Source of the DNA: CAIVVT01 sp052145115
GTDB taxonomy: Bacteria; Acidobacteriota; Terriglobia; Bryobacterales; Bryobacteraceae
Assembly (NCBI GenBank): GCA_052145115.1
Contig: JBKQPG010000041.1
Coordinates: 1 to 64,000, forward strand
DNA length: 64,000 nt
Direction: 5' to 3'
Shown here piece after piece: positions 32,827 to 42,752 of the stretch. Numbering within the stretch: the stretch's first letter is position 1; each line of letters starts with the position of its first letter. The position numbers were made by a program, and so were the translations under genes. Under the pieces are notes generated by a model that was not told the DNA's origin, searched no databases, and saw only the letters and a program-made list of their open reading frames with translations.

Positions 32827-35667
32827 CTACTGAAATTCGACGATCGCGGTCTCCCGGGCCGGGACCAGGAGCCGTCCGTCCACGATCTGCGCCGAGCGGC
32901 GAAGATCCAGCATCCCACGACAGGCGAAGGCCGGCTTCAGGACCAGATGCGCGTCGCGGTCGGAGTTGTTGTAGACATAAGCCAGACGGCGGCCCTGCAG
33001 GTCGGTGATGCGGTACTCGGCGTGCTCGGCGGTGCTGCCGGGTTCCGCCGCTAGCTGCAGCTCGGGCTGTAGCCCGGATTGGCGCGCCACCATGGAGAGG
33101 AAGCGGCGCCAACTGGCCGGGTCCAGCTCCGCGGCCAGCCAATAGAGATTCCCGCGCCCGCGCTGCTGGCGCAGGAGCGCGGGGACACCGTCCGCGAAGC
33201 GGGCCTGCACCTGGTCTGCGGGGCCCTCGAGCACCTGCCGGGCGCCGAGTGCTTCCAATCGCAATCCACTCACGGTGAACGGCAGGCGCGGCAATTCAGC
33301 CAGGTTGTATTCGGTGACGACCTGCTCGCCATGGGTGAGCGGCGCCGGCTCGCGCCGGAGCATGCGGAGCCCCAGCCGGGCGAGCGTGCCGGCCGGGCGG
33401 GCGTACTCGTCGGCCAACAACGAATCGGGAGATACAATCAGCGTGCCGCCGCCTTCCACCCAGTCAAGAATGGCATCCGTCACCGGTTGCGGAACGAACT
33501 CCGCGCCGGGCAGCACCAGGATCTTGCGCCGGGCGAGGTCGCCGGCGAGGATCTTCTTCTCGGTGGTCAGGCCGACGTACAACCCCGCGGCCTGCGAGGC
33601 ATTGTAGAGGCGGCGCAGCGAGGACAGATAAGGGAAAGTCCCGATGACCGCCGATTCGTCGGGCGGCTGCTGCAGCATGGAGGACTTCGAATAGAGCAGC
33701 GCGACGGGACGCGGGGCGCTGCCCAAGGCGGCGATTTCGCGGCTCAAACGGCGCACGTCTAGCGCGTCCCGCATGGCCTTGGCCAGATCACTCAGGGGGA
33801 TGGTATAGCTCTGCGGGAAACTGGTGGTCCATTCGTTGATTGGCTCATTGGGAGTCCAATGCATATCGTTGTTCCACCACCACATCGAGATGGCGGCATC
33901 GCCGTGGAGGAAGCTCGGCAAAATCTGGTGCAGAACGCCGTGATATTCGAAATCCTGGACCGGCTGAGCGCCGGCCAGGGTATGCAGGTACTCGGGCATC
34001 AGAGTATCCAGAGCGTAATTCTCCTCCAGCAGCACGCTGGTCAGGCCGGAGTCTGTCAATTCCTCTTCGTCCACGCCGGTCCAGAAGGCCGGATCGAAGG
34101 AGTAATACGGCGAGCCCACCGTGAGGGGCTGGCGCGGCGCCCAGCGGCGGACCTGATCCCCGGTCCAGCGGAGCTGTTCGATGAAACGGTAGAGGTTGAA
34201 GCTAGCCCAATCGAACCACAGCGCGCGATTGCTTGCGGCCTGCTCGGGACGCGGCATGGGGACGCTCGAGAAGCCCTCGTAGCCGGCGCCCCAGATGGCG
34301 TCGGCCTTGCGCACGTCGCTGTATTTGCGCTCCAGCCAGCGCGCCCACATCTGGCGGGTGCGCTCGCAGTAGCACACGTAGGCGTATTCAAAATCCATGT
34401 TCTGGACGAGATGGCCGCGGTCGCCGGCGTGCTCGCGTTCGTACTGCTCGATCATTTTGGCGATGGCATCGCGGGTGTGCGGGCTCTCCAGGCAGATGAT
34501 GACCGGGGGCCCGAGGACTTCCCACGATCCTTCATCGCGGATGAACGCGCTGGCGTGATCCCAACCCACGCGATGCGTATCGGGGTACTGCTGGTAGGCC
34601 TGCCAGATGGGCTGCTTTTCGACGTTGAAGCGGTCCCCGCCAGCTACCAGCGACGCTCCGTAATCGGTTTCGTTGCTGGCGAACCAACGCTGCAGCGGGC
34701 TGTGATTGTTGTAGAGCATGGCGAAGATCAGCGACGGATCGGCGCCCAGACGGAAATACCCGTCGCGGATTTCCAGCTGGCCGTAATCCGGCAGCGGCGG
34801 CACCACGCGGGCCGCGGCGCGCCCCTGCTGGACGGCGACCAGGGTGCGCTGCTGGTCGCGCGCGCCTTCCAGCAGCAGGTTCAGCACGGTGCGCTGTTCG
34901 GCAGTCCGATCCTGCCAGAACGCCACCAGCCGCTTTTGAAATGCCACCTGGGCGAGATACGGATAGATCTCGGCGTAGGCGGTCTCCAGGCCGCGCGCCC
35001 TGGCGCGTTCGATTTCGGCGGCCAAGTCAGCCAGGGCCTTTTCGGTTTCAGCGCGCAGCGCACGCAGGCCGGGCTCCGTTTCCCGGAACAGCAGATCTCC
35101 GTAAGGCTGCTTCTGCAGTTTGGCCGGCTCCGCACTGAGACGCGGATTGGAAATCAGCAGGGTCCTCGCCTGGGGAAACATCAGCTCCAATCCGTCGCGC
35201 AGAAACAGCGGCTGGAAGAACACGCCGAGCCAGGCGATGCGCCGGGCATCGATGGGGTGCTGGCGCGGGGATTGCATCTTCTCGAGGCTGATCTCGACGG
35301 TGCTGCGGCCGGGACCGATCACGAATCCATCGAAAGTGCCGCCGGTGTAGGTTTCCACAAGCGGATGTGAGGCCTGGTTGGAAAGGCGCACGAAGACGGA
35401 GAGCGGCTCGCGGTAGGGGTTCTGCACTTCAAAGCGCAGCGAGGAGAAGGGGCTGAAGTCGCGCACGGGCAACTGGAGCGTTTCCAAGCCGGTGGTTTCA
35501 TAGCCGCGCCAAAGGGTGACGCGCACGGCGTTGCCGGAGGCGGGCTGGAGATCGCAATGCGCGCACGACGCCGTGCCCGGCGCGAACAAGCCTTCCAGGC
35601 TGCGCTCGGGGCCGGCGGCCCAGGCCGCCGCCGTCAGACAAAGCACCAATGAGAAGCTGGCTCGCAT
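32827..35667 (-). CDS. secreted GH42-like beta-galactosidase
   Basis: 946 aa with a signal peptide (residues 1-18, ending AWAAG). An N-terminal beta-sandwich of about 200 residues precedes a TIM-barrel region with GH42-type features: NMDFEYAYVCYCE, then MWARWLERKYSDVRKADAIWG, the family's 'short-chain plus WG' segment. After it comes a trimerisation-like domain (RPVALLYSKSSMLQQP, KILVLPGAEFVPQPVTDAI). The exact catalytic Glu residues cannot be fixed by eye. Ends 5 nt from the convergent S46 gene and is divergent from the GH106 gene; it probably releases galactose from plant polysaccharide. Confidence 0.75.
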   Translation of the reverse strand: MRASFSLVLCLTAAAWAAGPERSLEGLFAPGTASCAHCDLQPASGNAVRVTLWRGYETTGLETLQLPVRDFSPFSSLRFEVQNPYREPLSVFVRLSNQASHPLVETYTGGTFDGFVIGPGRSTVEISLEKMQSPRQHPIDARRIAWLGVFFQPLFLRDGLELMFPQARTLLISNPRLSAEPAKLQKQPYGDLLFRETEPGLRALRAETEKALADLAAEIERARARGLETAYAEIYPYLAQVAFQKRLVAFWQDRTAEQRTVLNLLLEGARDQQRTLVAVQQGRAAARVVPPLPDYGQLEIRDGYFRLGADPSLIFAMLYNNHSPLQRWFASNETDYGASLVAGGDRFNVEKQPIWQAYQQYPDTHRVGWDHASAFIRDEGSWEVLGPPVIICLESPHTRDAIAKMIEQYEREHAGDRGHLVQNMDFEYAYVCYCERTRQMWARWLERKYSDVRKADAIWGAGYEGFSSVPMPRPEQAASNRALWFDWASFNLYRFIEQLRWTGDQVRRWAPRQPLTVGSPYYSFDPAFWTGVDEEELTDSGLTSVLLEENYALDTLMPEYLHTLAGAQPVQDFEYHGVLHQILPSFLHGDAAISMWWWNNDMHWTPNEPINEWTTSFPQSYTIPLSDLAKAMRDALDVRRLSREIAALGSAPRPVALLYSKSSMLQQPPDESAVIGTFPYLSSLRRLYNASQAAGLYVGLTTEKKILAGDLARRKILVLPGAEFVPQPVTDAILDWVEGGGTLIVSPDSLLADEYARPAGTLARLGLRMLRREPAPLTHGEQVVTEYNLAELPRLPFTVSGLRLEALGARQVLEGPADQVQARFADGVPALLRQQRGRGNLYWLAAELDPASWRRFLSMVARQSGLQPELQLAAEPGSTAEHAEYRITDLQGRRLAYVYNNSDRDAHLVLKPAFACRGMLDLRRSAQIVDGRLLVPARETAIVEFQ

Positions 35668-35859
35668 TTCGTCTCTCCATTCCAGTGGGCTGTCGCACTG
35701 ACTCTATCAATTCCCGCTTTGCAGTTCGATGGGGCGTGAAACCCGGCCGCGGAGCTTGCTCGATCGAGTCGCCGGCGGCCCGCGGAGGGCGGTCGGCGGC
35801 TTCGGCAGATACGGCGCGTGGGGCAGTGCAGGGCCGACGGGGAGGTTGGCCGGGCGGCG

Positions 35860-35888
35860 GTGACGGGTCCAGCCGTCAGCGATATACT
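35860..35888 (+). promoter_or_regulatory. promoter candidate for the GH106 gene
   Basis: GTGACG (35860-35865), 17-nt spacer, TATACT (35883-35888), in the intergenic region between the two glycosidase genes. Initiation near 35895 fits the TTG start proposed at 35925. Confidence 0.5.
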
Positions 35889-35924
35889 CTCAAGCGAACT
35901 CGTTTGAAAGGTTGGTCATACTAC

Positions 35925-38900
35925 TTGCACATTCCCCGTTCGTCTTCCTCGCATCTGTTTCTCGCCCTGTGCGGCGCACTGACATTGCTTCCCGGCGCCG
36001 GCGCACAACCCGCCGCGGACCCGCTGCGCGCGGGATTCGAGGCGCCCCCGCCGGCGGCGAGGCCGCGCGTGTGGTGGCACTGGATGAACGGCAACATCAC
36101 GCAGGAAGGGATCCGCCTGGACCTGGAGTGGATGCATCGCACGGGCCTGGGCGGCGTGCAGATCTTCGACGCCGCGCTGAACACTCCGCAGGTGGTGGAG
36201 AAGCGCCTGGTGTACATGACCCCGGAGTGGAAGGACGCCTTTAAGTACGCCACCACGCTGGCCAGTTCGCTGGGTCTCGAGGTGGCCATCGCCAGCTCGC
36301 CCGGCTGGAGCGAGACCGGGGGCCCATGGGTTCCGCCGGCCGAGGGCATGAAGAAATACGTGTGGAGCGAGACGCCGGTGGCCGGCGGCCAGCCGTTCCA
36401 CGGCGTGCTGGCGAGCCCGCCCGCAGTCACGGGGCCGTTCCAGAACCTGCCGCTGGAGTGGCGCTACGAGGCGGCCGGCGCAGAGCATCCGAGGCCGCAT
36501 TTCTACGCCGACTCGGCGGTGGTGGCTTTCCGGCGCCGCGCCTCGGACCTGCCGGCCGCGGCGCTGCAGGCGGTGATCACGTCGTCGGGCGGTCCGCTGG
36601 ACGCCGCCGCGCTGAGGGCCGGCGCCACTGGGAAGCCGGTCGAGCTGCCGGTGCCGGGGGCCGGCGAGTCGGCGTGGATTCAGTTTGAGTTTCCCGCGCC
36701 GCAGACCATCCGCGCCGTCAGCCTGGCCGTCCACGAGGCGGCCGACTGGCAACTGGCCATGTACGGAGCCTCCAATCCCGAGAAGTCGCTGGAGGCGAGC
36801 GACGACGGCAAGAGCTTCCGCCTGGTGGCCGTGCTGCCCAACGGCGAGACGGCTGAACACACCACTTCGTTCGCGCCCGTCACGGCGCGCTACTTCCGGG
36901 TCTTATTCAAGCGCGTCCCGCGCCGAGGCACCGTCTCCGACATCGCCGTCGGGCGGGCGGCGGGCGGCAGCACTCATTATGAGATCTTCGACCTGGCGCT
37001 GATCGCCGGCGCGCGCGTGAACCGCTTCGAGGACAAGGCGGCGTTCGGAACCGTCCCCGACCTGTACCCGGTGGTCACGCCGGAAAACGGGCCCGACGAC
37101 ATCATTGCGCGCGGCGATGTGGTCGATCTCACTTCCAAAATGAGTCCCGACGGCACGCTGGACTGGACCCCGCCGGCGGGCGACTGGGTGGTGCTGCGGA
37201 TGGGCTATTCGCTGCTGGGCATTACCAACCACCCGGCCACGGCCGAAGCAACAGGACTGGAGGTGGACAAGCTCAACGGAAGCTACGTGCGCCGCTACAT
37301 GGAGAACTACCTGGACAGCTACAAGCAGGCCGTGGGCGCGGAGTGGATGGGCAAACGCGGCATCCAGTACATAGTCACCGACAGTTGGGAGGCGGGCTCG
37401 CTGAACTGGACCGATGACATGCTGGACCAGTTCCGCAAACGGCGGGGCTACAATCCCGTGCCCTGGCTGCCGGTGCTGACGGGGCGCATTGTCGGCTCCA
37501 CGGAGGCGAGCGAAGGCTTCCTGTGGGACTTCCGCAAGACCATCGCCGACCTGATCTCCGACGAGCATTACGGCCAGGTGCAGGCGGCGGTGGAGGCGCG
37601 CTCGATGGGCCACTACGGCGAGTCGCACGAGGGCGGGCGGGCGTTCGTGGGCGACGGGATGGAAGTGAAGAAGCTGGACGACGTTCCGATGAGCGCGATG
37701 TGGACGCAACGGCCGGGCGTGAACCACGAGCAGTTCGGCTACAACGCCGACGACCGCGAGTCGGCGTCGGTGGCGCACATCTATGGGCAGAATCTGGCCG
37801 CGGCGGAGTCCATGACGGCAGCCGAGGCGCCGTGGGCGTGGTCGCCGGCGACGCTCAAGCCGACCGCCGACCAGGAGCTGATCAACGGCATCAACCGCTT
37901 CGTGATTCACGAGTCCGCGCACCAGCCGCTGGTGGACAAGGCGCCGGGCCTGACGCTGGGACCGTTCGGGCAGTGGTTCAACCGGCACGAGACGTGGGCC
38001 GAATTCGCGGCTCCCTGGATCGACTACCTGGCGCGCTCGGCCTACATGCTGCAGCAGGGCCGCTTTGCGGCCGACGTGCTGTACTTCTACGGCGAGGACT
38101 CCAATCTGACGGCGCTATTCGACCGCAAGGGGCCGGACGTGCCCGTCGGCTATAACTTCGATTACCTCAACGCCGACGGATTGATCCACGCGCTGAGAGT
38201 CGAGGGCGGCGCGATTGCCACGCGCTCGGGCATGCGCTACCGCGTGCTGGCGCTGGATCCGTACAGCAGACACATGTCGCTGCCGGTGCTGCGGGCGCTG
38301 CACTCGCTGGTGCGCGCGGGCGGGGTGGTGTGCGGCGCGAAGCCCGTGGGAACGCCGAGCCTGGCCGACAACGCGGCCGAGTTCCGGCGGCTCAACGACC
38401 AGCTTTTCGGAGACGGTTCGGGCGTCCACACCGTGGGCCGGGGCCGGGTGTACGCGGGCTCCGACGCCGCGGCCGCGCTGCGGGAGCTGGCCGTGGGGCC
38501 GGACTTCGACCCGCAGCCTGCATCGGCTGCCGAAGTCCCGGCCGGACAAGTGCGGTTTGTGCACCGCATCCTGGGCCACGGCGACCTGTACTTCGTGGAT
38601 AATCGCACCGAGAGCGAAGTCTCTCTCAACGCCAGCTTCCGCGTCTCCGGCTACGCGCCCGAACTGTGGTACGCCGAGACGGGCGAGACCAAGCCGGCCG
38701 CGTACAGCATGCAGCAGGGCCGCACCACGGTGCCGCTCAAGCTGGAGCCGTGGGGGACGGTGTTCGTGGTCTTCCGCAAGCCGACCAAGAGCCTCGAGCG
38801 CAAGCTGCCCAGCGTGCGCGAGACCCCGCTGATCACGCTGGACACTACCTGGGAGGTCAGCTTCCAGCCGGGCCGTGGCGCGCCGGCCACGGCGAAGTTC

Positions 38901-39314
38901 GACAAGCTCACGCCGTGGAACGAGAGTGCCGACCCCGGCATCCGCTACTTCTCCGGCACAGGCACGTACCGCGTTTCGTTCCAGACGCCGGCCGGCTGGG
39001 CCGCCATGCACGGCCGGTTGTGGCTCGACCTGGGGGACGTGAAGAACCTGGCCGCGGTGACGTTGAACGGCCACCGGCTGGGCGTGGTGTGGCACGCGCC
39101 GTTCCGTGTCGACCTGACGGCCGCGCTGTATGAGGGCGAGAACCAGCTCGAGGTTCAGGTGGTCAACTCGTGGGTGAATCGCATGATCGGCGATGAGCAG
39201 CCGGGGGCCACGAAGTACACCTTCGCGGACGTGAAGCCGTACAACGCCAAGTCGCCGCTGTGGAGCTCGGGCCTGCTGGGCCCGGTGCGGCTGGTGGTGG
39301 TCGAATCCGAGTAG
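35925..39314 (+). CDS. secreted GH106 family glycosidase (alpha-L-rhamnosidase type)
   Basis: 1,129 aa if initiated at TTG 35925. The frame is open to 35649 but that extension overlaps the promoter and precedes the signal peptide (HLFLALCGALTLLPGAGA), and no ATG or GTG lies in the right place. The GH106 opening is clear: RPRVWWHWMNGNITQEGI, LEWMHRTGLGGVQIFDA. Further blocks are YIVTDSWEAGSLNWTDDM and GESHEGGRAFVGDGMEVKK. The C-terminal beta-sandwich has LWLDLGDVKNLAAVTLNG and NPLxS-like SPLWSSGLLGPV. Members cleave terminal rhamnose, for example from rhamnogalacturonan. The pairing with the GH42-like gene suggests pectin side-chain degradation. Confidence 0.87.
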   Translation: MHIPRSSSSHLFLALCGALTLLPGAGAQPAADPLRAGFEAPPPAARPRVWWHWMNGNITQEGIRLDLEWMHRTGLGGVQIFDAALNTPQVVEKRLVYMTPEWKDAFKYATTLASSLGLEVAIASSPGWSETGGPWVPPAEGMKKYVWSETPVAGGQPFHGVLASPPAVTGPFQNLPLEWRYEAAGAEHPRPHFYADSAVVAFRRRASDLPAAALQAVITSSGGPLDAAALRAGATGKPVELPVPGAGESAWIQFEFPAPQTIRAVSLAVHEAADWQLAMYGASNPEKSLEASDDGKSFRLVAVLPNGETAEHTTSFAPVTARYFRVLFKRVPRRGTVSDIAVGRAAGGSTHYEIFDLALIAGARVNRFEDKAAFGTVPDLYPVVTPENGPDDIIARGDVVDLTSKMSPDGTLDWTPPAGDWVVLRMGYSLLGITNHPATAEATGLEVDKLNGSYVRRYMENYLDSYKQAVGAEWMGKRGIQYIVTDSWEAGSLNWTDDMLDQFRKRRGYNPVPWLPVLTGRIVGSTEASEGFLWDFRKTIADLISDEHYGQVQAAVEARSMGHYGESHEGGRAFVGDGMEVKKLDDVPMSAMWTQRPGVNHEQFGYNADDRESASVAHIYGQNLAAAESMTAAEAPWAWSPATLKPTADQELINGINRFVIHESAHQPLVDKAPGLTLGPFGQWFNRHETWAEFAAPWIDYLARSAYMLQQGRFAADVLYFYGEDSNLTALFDRKGPDVPVGYNFDYLNADGLIHALRVEGGAIATRSGMRYRVLALDPYSRHMSLPVLRALHSLVRAGGVVCGAKPVGTPSLADNAAEFRRLNDQLFGDGSGVHTVGRGRVYAGSDAAAALRELAVGPDFDPQPASAAEVPAGQVRFVHRILGHGDLYFVDNRTESEVSLNASFRVSGYAPELWYAETGETKPAAYSMQQGRTTVPLKLEPWGTVFVVFRKPTKSLERKLPSVRETPLITLDTTWEVSFQPGRGAPATAKFDKLTPWNESADPGIRYFSGTGTYRVSFQTPAGWAAMHGRLWLDLGDVKNLAAVTLNGHRLGVVWHAPFRVDLTAALYEGENQLEVQVVNSWVNRMIGDEQPGATKYTFADVKPYNAKSPLWSSGLLGPVRLVVVESE

Positions 39315-39324
39315 CGCGGATTGA

Positions 39325-39990
39325 TCAAAAGACGCGGCGCTTGAGGCGCTCGACGGTGAACTGGGCGGTGTCGGCGATGGCCATGACGGCCATGACGCCG
39401 GCCTGGACGGGGTCGGTGACGACGAGATCGGCGGCGTCGGGAACGGAACCGGCCATGTTCAGACTGATGACCAGCAGGCCCTGGGCGCGGACCTCACGGA
39501 CAGCGGACTCGATGTCGCCGCCCATGAGCGAACCGGCCAGGACCAGGGCGCGGGCGCGGGGCAGGCGGGCGACGGCGCGGACGGCGTCGGCCAGGGTCTG
39601 CTCGCCGACCAGAGGGATGGTATCGACGGAGATGTGCTCGCCGCGGATGTTGTGGCGGTCGGCTTCGCTGATGGCACCGAGGGCGACCTGGCCGACCTGG
39701 GCGCCGCCGCCGACGATGATGATGCGCTTGCCGTAGATCTTGTGCAGGCTCTTTTCGGCGGTGGCGGAGTGAACGACGTCGAGGGCGTTGAGGTCAGCGA
39801 GGAGCGAGGCGGGGTCGCCGGGGAGTTCGATTTCAAAGTAGGTGCGGGCCAGGGCGGAGTCGCGCGTTTCGAAGGACTCGACCGACAGGATGTTGCCGGA
39901 ATGGGCGGCGATGGTGGCCGTGAGGTCGCGCAGGGTGCCGGGCTGGTTGGCGGCCGAGACGAAGATGCCGATGCGGTCCGGAGCGCTCAC
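39325..39990 (-). CDS. ACT-domain protein with a phosphate/sugar-binding-like C-terminal half
   Basis: 221 aa from GTG 39990, whose bases overlap the kdsC stop (GTGA), so the two are translationally coupled. The N-terminal ACT domain (RIGIFVSAANQPGTLRDLTATIAAHSGNI) is a small-molecule sensor. Residues 80-221 contain GKRIIIVGGGAQVGQVALGAISEADRHN and LVLAGSLMGGDIESAVREV, a Rossmann-like unit resembling DUF5612 proteins of archaea. The ligand is unknown. Expression with kdsC hints at a link to sugar-acid or lipopolysaccharide precursor metabolism. Confidence 0.8.
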   Translation of the reverse strand: MSAPDRIGIFVSAANQPGTLRDLTATIAAHSGNILSVESFETRDSALARTYFEIELPGDPASLLADLNALDVVHSATAEKSLHKIYGKRIIIVGGGAQVGQVALGAISEADRHNIRGEHISVDTIPLVGEQTLADAVRAVARLPRARALVLAGSLMGGDIESAVREVRAQGLLVISLNMAGSVPDAADLVVTDPVQAGVMAVMAIADTAQFTVERLKRRVF

Positions 39991-40565
39991 AGCGCGGCTC
40001 CTTCGGGGGGCAAGTCGGCCTGGTAGTGGGCTAGGATTTCGGGCCACAGGCCGCGGGCGTCGAGGAGAATCTCGGCCACTTCGCGCAGGGCACCGGAGCC
40101 GCCGCAGGCGCGGGTGACGTAATGGGCCAGGGCCTTGACCTCGGGCACGGCGTTGGCGACGGCGACGGCGAGGCCGACGCGGCGCATGAGAATGGCATCG
40201 GTGAGATCGTCGCCGAGATAGGCGACCTGATCGGGCGAGAAGCCGGATTGAGCCAGGATTTCATTGAAAATCGGCAGCTTTTCGGTGTCACCCATGTAGA
40301 CGTAATCGAACTTGCCCTGGCGGCCGCGCTCGGCGGTGGCCTCAGCGCGGCGGCCGCTGATGATGCCGGTGGAGTAGCCGTGGCGCTTGAGCCAGTGCAT
40401 GGCGATGCCGTCCTGGGAGTCGAAGCCCTTGGTTTCGAAGATGCCGCCGCCGGGGGCTGGCAGGAACCAGATGCGGCCGTCGGTGAGGACGCCGTCGACG
40501 TCCATCAGGACCAGACGGATTTTGGCGGCGCGGGCGGCGAGTTCAGGAGAAACGGCAGGAGGCAT
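39987..40565 (-). CDS. kdsC: 3-deoxy-D-manno-octulosonate 8-phosphate phosphatase
   Basis: 192 aa from ATG 40565 (GGAAGGAG lies 13 nt upstream; ATG 40598 is an alternative). HAD-superfamily C0 member that dephosphorylates KDO-8-P in lipopolysaccharide inner-core synthesis. Motif I is LVLMDVDGVLTDG, then IISGRRAEATAERG, and motif III/IV YLGDDLTDAILMRRVGLAVAVANAV. CGGSGALREV near the end matches the KdsC tail that closes over a neighbouring active site. Other kds genes are not in the window. Confidence 0.93.
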   Translation of the reverse strand: MPPAVSPELAARAAKIRLVLMDVDGVLTDGRIWFLPAPGGGIFETKGFDSQDGIAMHWLKRHGYSTGIISGRRAEATAERGRQGKFDYVYMGDTEKLPIFNEILAQSGFSPDQVAYLGDDLTDAILMRRVGLAVAVANAVPEVKALAHYVTRACGGSGALREVAEILLDARGLWPEILAHYQADLPPEGAAL

Positions 40566-41249
40566 GGGGTTAAGAGTGCTCCTTCCAGCGTAGTGCATGG
40601 GGGCATTGAAATTCGGACTACAGCCCGTTCTTTAGCACGCCGTTTGGTTTTCCGGCGATGAGAAGCGAGGATTCGCCAGATCCCGTTCCCAGATTCACGA
40701 TACTGCCGGTGTCAAGCGAAATCAGGGGCAGGGATGACGGGGAGGCACGGAAGGTGTTGGCAAGGAAGAGGCGAAAGAGGGGTCACCGTTGTGACCGGCC
40801 GAGGGCGCCTGCGCCAGGGGTGCGAATCCATACCTTGGCGTCCGCGCTCCCAGGAACTCGACCAGCACAGGGGGTGGCGGGAGTGCGATTGGCGGAGCGT
40901 GGGAGGGGTGTTCTCGGAAAATTGGAGGAACAAAGCCAAGGGCGACACTTATGTCGCAAAGTGTCGCATTTCGTCATACGGCGTGTGACGGCAGAGTGAT
41001 TCGGGAAAGGCCGGGCCGGGAGGCGAGCGAGGATATATAAGAGTCGTTGAATCAGAATGATACATAGAAGAAGGCGGCTCCGATTGGATCGTGAGCCGGG
41101 TGAGTCAGTATGACAATTCGACGGGGGTGTGGTGTCGTGTCGAAATGTCGAATCGGCGGGTGCGCAGGGCTGGGGTGAGCGGTCGAAGCGGGGCAGGCAG
41201 TCTCCGGGTCCAGGGCCATGGCGATTCGAAAGAACCTCAAGATCAAGGG
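40566..41249. other. long intergenic region between kdsC and tilS
   Basis: No supported gene. GCGACACTT (40942-40950) and AAGTGTCGC (40959-40967) form a perfect 9-bp inverted repeat with an 8-nt loop, suitable as an operator. ATTCGAC (41116-41122 region) recurs inverted as GTCGAAT near 41150. A TATATAAG box near 41033-41040 could be the -10 for tilS. Open frames running through here lack family features. Confidence 0.5.
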
Positions 41250-42677
41250 ATGGAGGCAGGAGGCTCGGCTAGACTGGGATTGAAACCAGGTTTGCGAGTG
41301 ATCGAGCAGGTACTCAAGACGATCCGCCGGTACGGGATGTTCGATGGGGTCATTCGGGCAGGCGTGGCGGTGTCGGGCGGGGCGGACTCGGTGGCGCTGC
41401 TGCACGTGCTGGCGCGGCTAGGGCGGCGGCGGGGGTGGGAGCTGGAGGTGCTGCATTTCGATCACGGGTTGAGGGGCGAGGAATCGGACGCGGACCGGCG
41501 GTTTGTGGAGGAACTGGCAGCGGGGATGGGGCTGGCGTGTCACGTGGAATGCGCGGACGTGCGGGCGGCGGCGCAAGGCGAGAACCTGGAGCAGGCGGCG
41601 CGGCGGATGCGGTACCGGTTCTTTGCCGAGGTGCGGGCGCGGCAGGGGCTGGAGGTGGTGGCGACAGGGCACACGGCGTCGGACCAGGCCGAGACGGTGC
41701 TGATGCGGCTGCTGCGAGGGGCGGGGACGGATTCGCTGGCCGGGATCCGGCCGGTGAACGATGGCTGGGTGGTGCGTCCGCTGATCGAGATGACGCGCGA
41801 GCAGGTGCGGGAGTGGCTGCGGGCGGAGGGCCTCGAGTGGCGCGAAGATGCGTCGAATGCCGACACCAGTTACGACCGCAACCGGATGAGACACGAATTG
41901 TTGCCACTGTTACGGCGGGAGTGGAACCCGGCGGTGGAAGAGGCGCTGGCGCGGCTGGCGGGGGGATTCGCGCGGGACGAAGTGTGGTGGGCGGAACAGG
42001 TGGAAGCGGTGTGGAGGGAGGCGGTCAGACGCTGGGGGCGGGGGGTGGTGCTGGAGACGAAGGCGCTGGGCGGGGTGCACGCGGCGCTGCAGGTTCGGGT
42101 GTTGAAAAAGGCGTGCGCGGAAGCGGCGGGGAAGGCGCCGCGAATGGAGGGCGAGCATTTGGAAGCGCTGCTCGCGCTGGTGGGGCAGCGGGCCGGGGCA
42201 GGGAAGGCGAGCCTGCCGGGAGTGCGGGCCTGGCGGTCGTTCGGCGAAGTGCTGATTTATCCAGCGGATGAGGCGTTTGAGCGGCCGGCGGAGGTGGAGT
42301 TGAGCGTGCCCGGCGTGGCGGAGCTGGAGGGGACGGGCAGGCGGATCCGATTGAGCGTTGAGCAGCCGGGCAGCGCGGGCGAGCAGGGGCAATGCGAGCG
42401 GCTGGACGGCGCGCGGGCGGCGGGTCCGTTCAAGTTGCGGGCGTGGCGGGAGGGCGATCGGTACAGGCCCAAGGGGAGCGCGCGGGCGCAGACGTTACAG
42501 TCGCTGTTACAAAAGCGACGCGTGGCGGCGTGGGAGCGGAGCGCGTGGCCGGTGCTGGAGTGGCGGGGCGAGATGGTGTGGGCGCGGGGATTTGGAGTGG
42601 CGGCGGAATACGCGGCGGGGAGCGGCGGCGGGCGGGTGATCGTGATTCAAGAGGAAGCGGCGAGGGGGAGCGAATGA
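41250..42677 (+). CDS. tilS: tRNA(Ile)-lysidine synthase
   Basis: 475 aa from ATG 41250; the exact start is uncertain (TTG 41280 and GTG 41298 are also possible) and homology begins near VIEQVLKTIRRYGMF. TilS attaches lysine to C34 of the AUA-reading tRNA-Ile. The PP-loop reads VAVSGGADSVALLHVL, followed by LHFDHGLRGEESDADRRFV, ATGHTASDQAETVLMRLLRG and RNRMRHELLPLL. The C-terminal domain ends with the YRPKG, LQSLLQKRRV, RSAWPVL segment. It lies 75 nt upstream of ftsH, an order seen in many bacteria. Confidence 0.93.
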   Translation: MEAGGSARLGLKPGLRVIEQVLKTIRRYGMFDGVIRAGVAVSGGADSVALLHVLARLGRRRGWELEVLHFDHGLRGEESDADRRFVEELAAGMGLACHVECADVRAAAQGENLEQAARRMRYRFFAEVRARQGLEVVATGHTASDQAETVLMRLLRGAGTDSLAGIRPVNDGWVVRPLIEMTREQVREWLRAEGLEWREDASNADTSYDRNRMRHELLPLLRREWNPAVEEALARLAGGFARDEVWWAEQVEAVWREAVRRWGRGVVLETKALGGVHAALQVRVLKKACAEAAGKAPRMEGEHLEALLALVGQRAGAGKASLPGVRAWRSFGEVLIYPADEAFERPAEVELSVPGVAELEGTGRRIRLSVEQPGSAGEQGQCERLDGARAAGPFKLRAWREGDRYRPKGSARAQTLQSLLQKRRVAAWERSAWPVLEWRGEMVWARGFGVAAEYAAGSGGGRVIVIQEEAARGSE

Positions 42678-42752
42678 ATCAAATTCTCACCAGATTGCGT
42701 CTGACCAGTTAGAGATACAATTGAAATATCTGGAACCGCGCGAGTTAAGTAA

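Noticed and set aside
35649..35924. 92-residue N-terminal extension of the GH106 protein
   Set aside because: It precedes a clear signal peptide and overlaps the promoter and the divergent GH42-like start.
41091..41249. Longer TilS starting at 41091
   Set aside because: The extra 53 residues are unlike any TilS N-terminus and contain promoter-like and inverted-repeat DNA.
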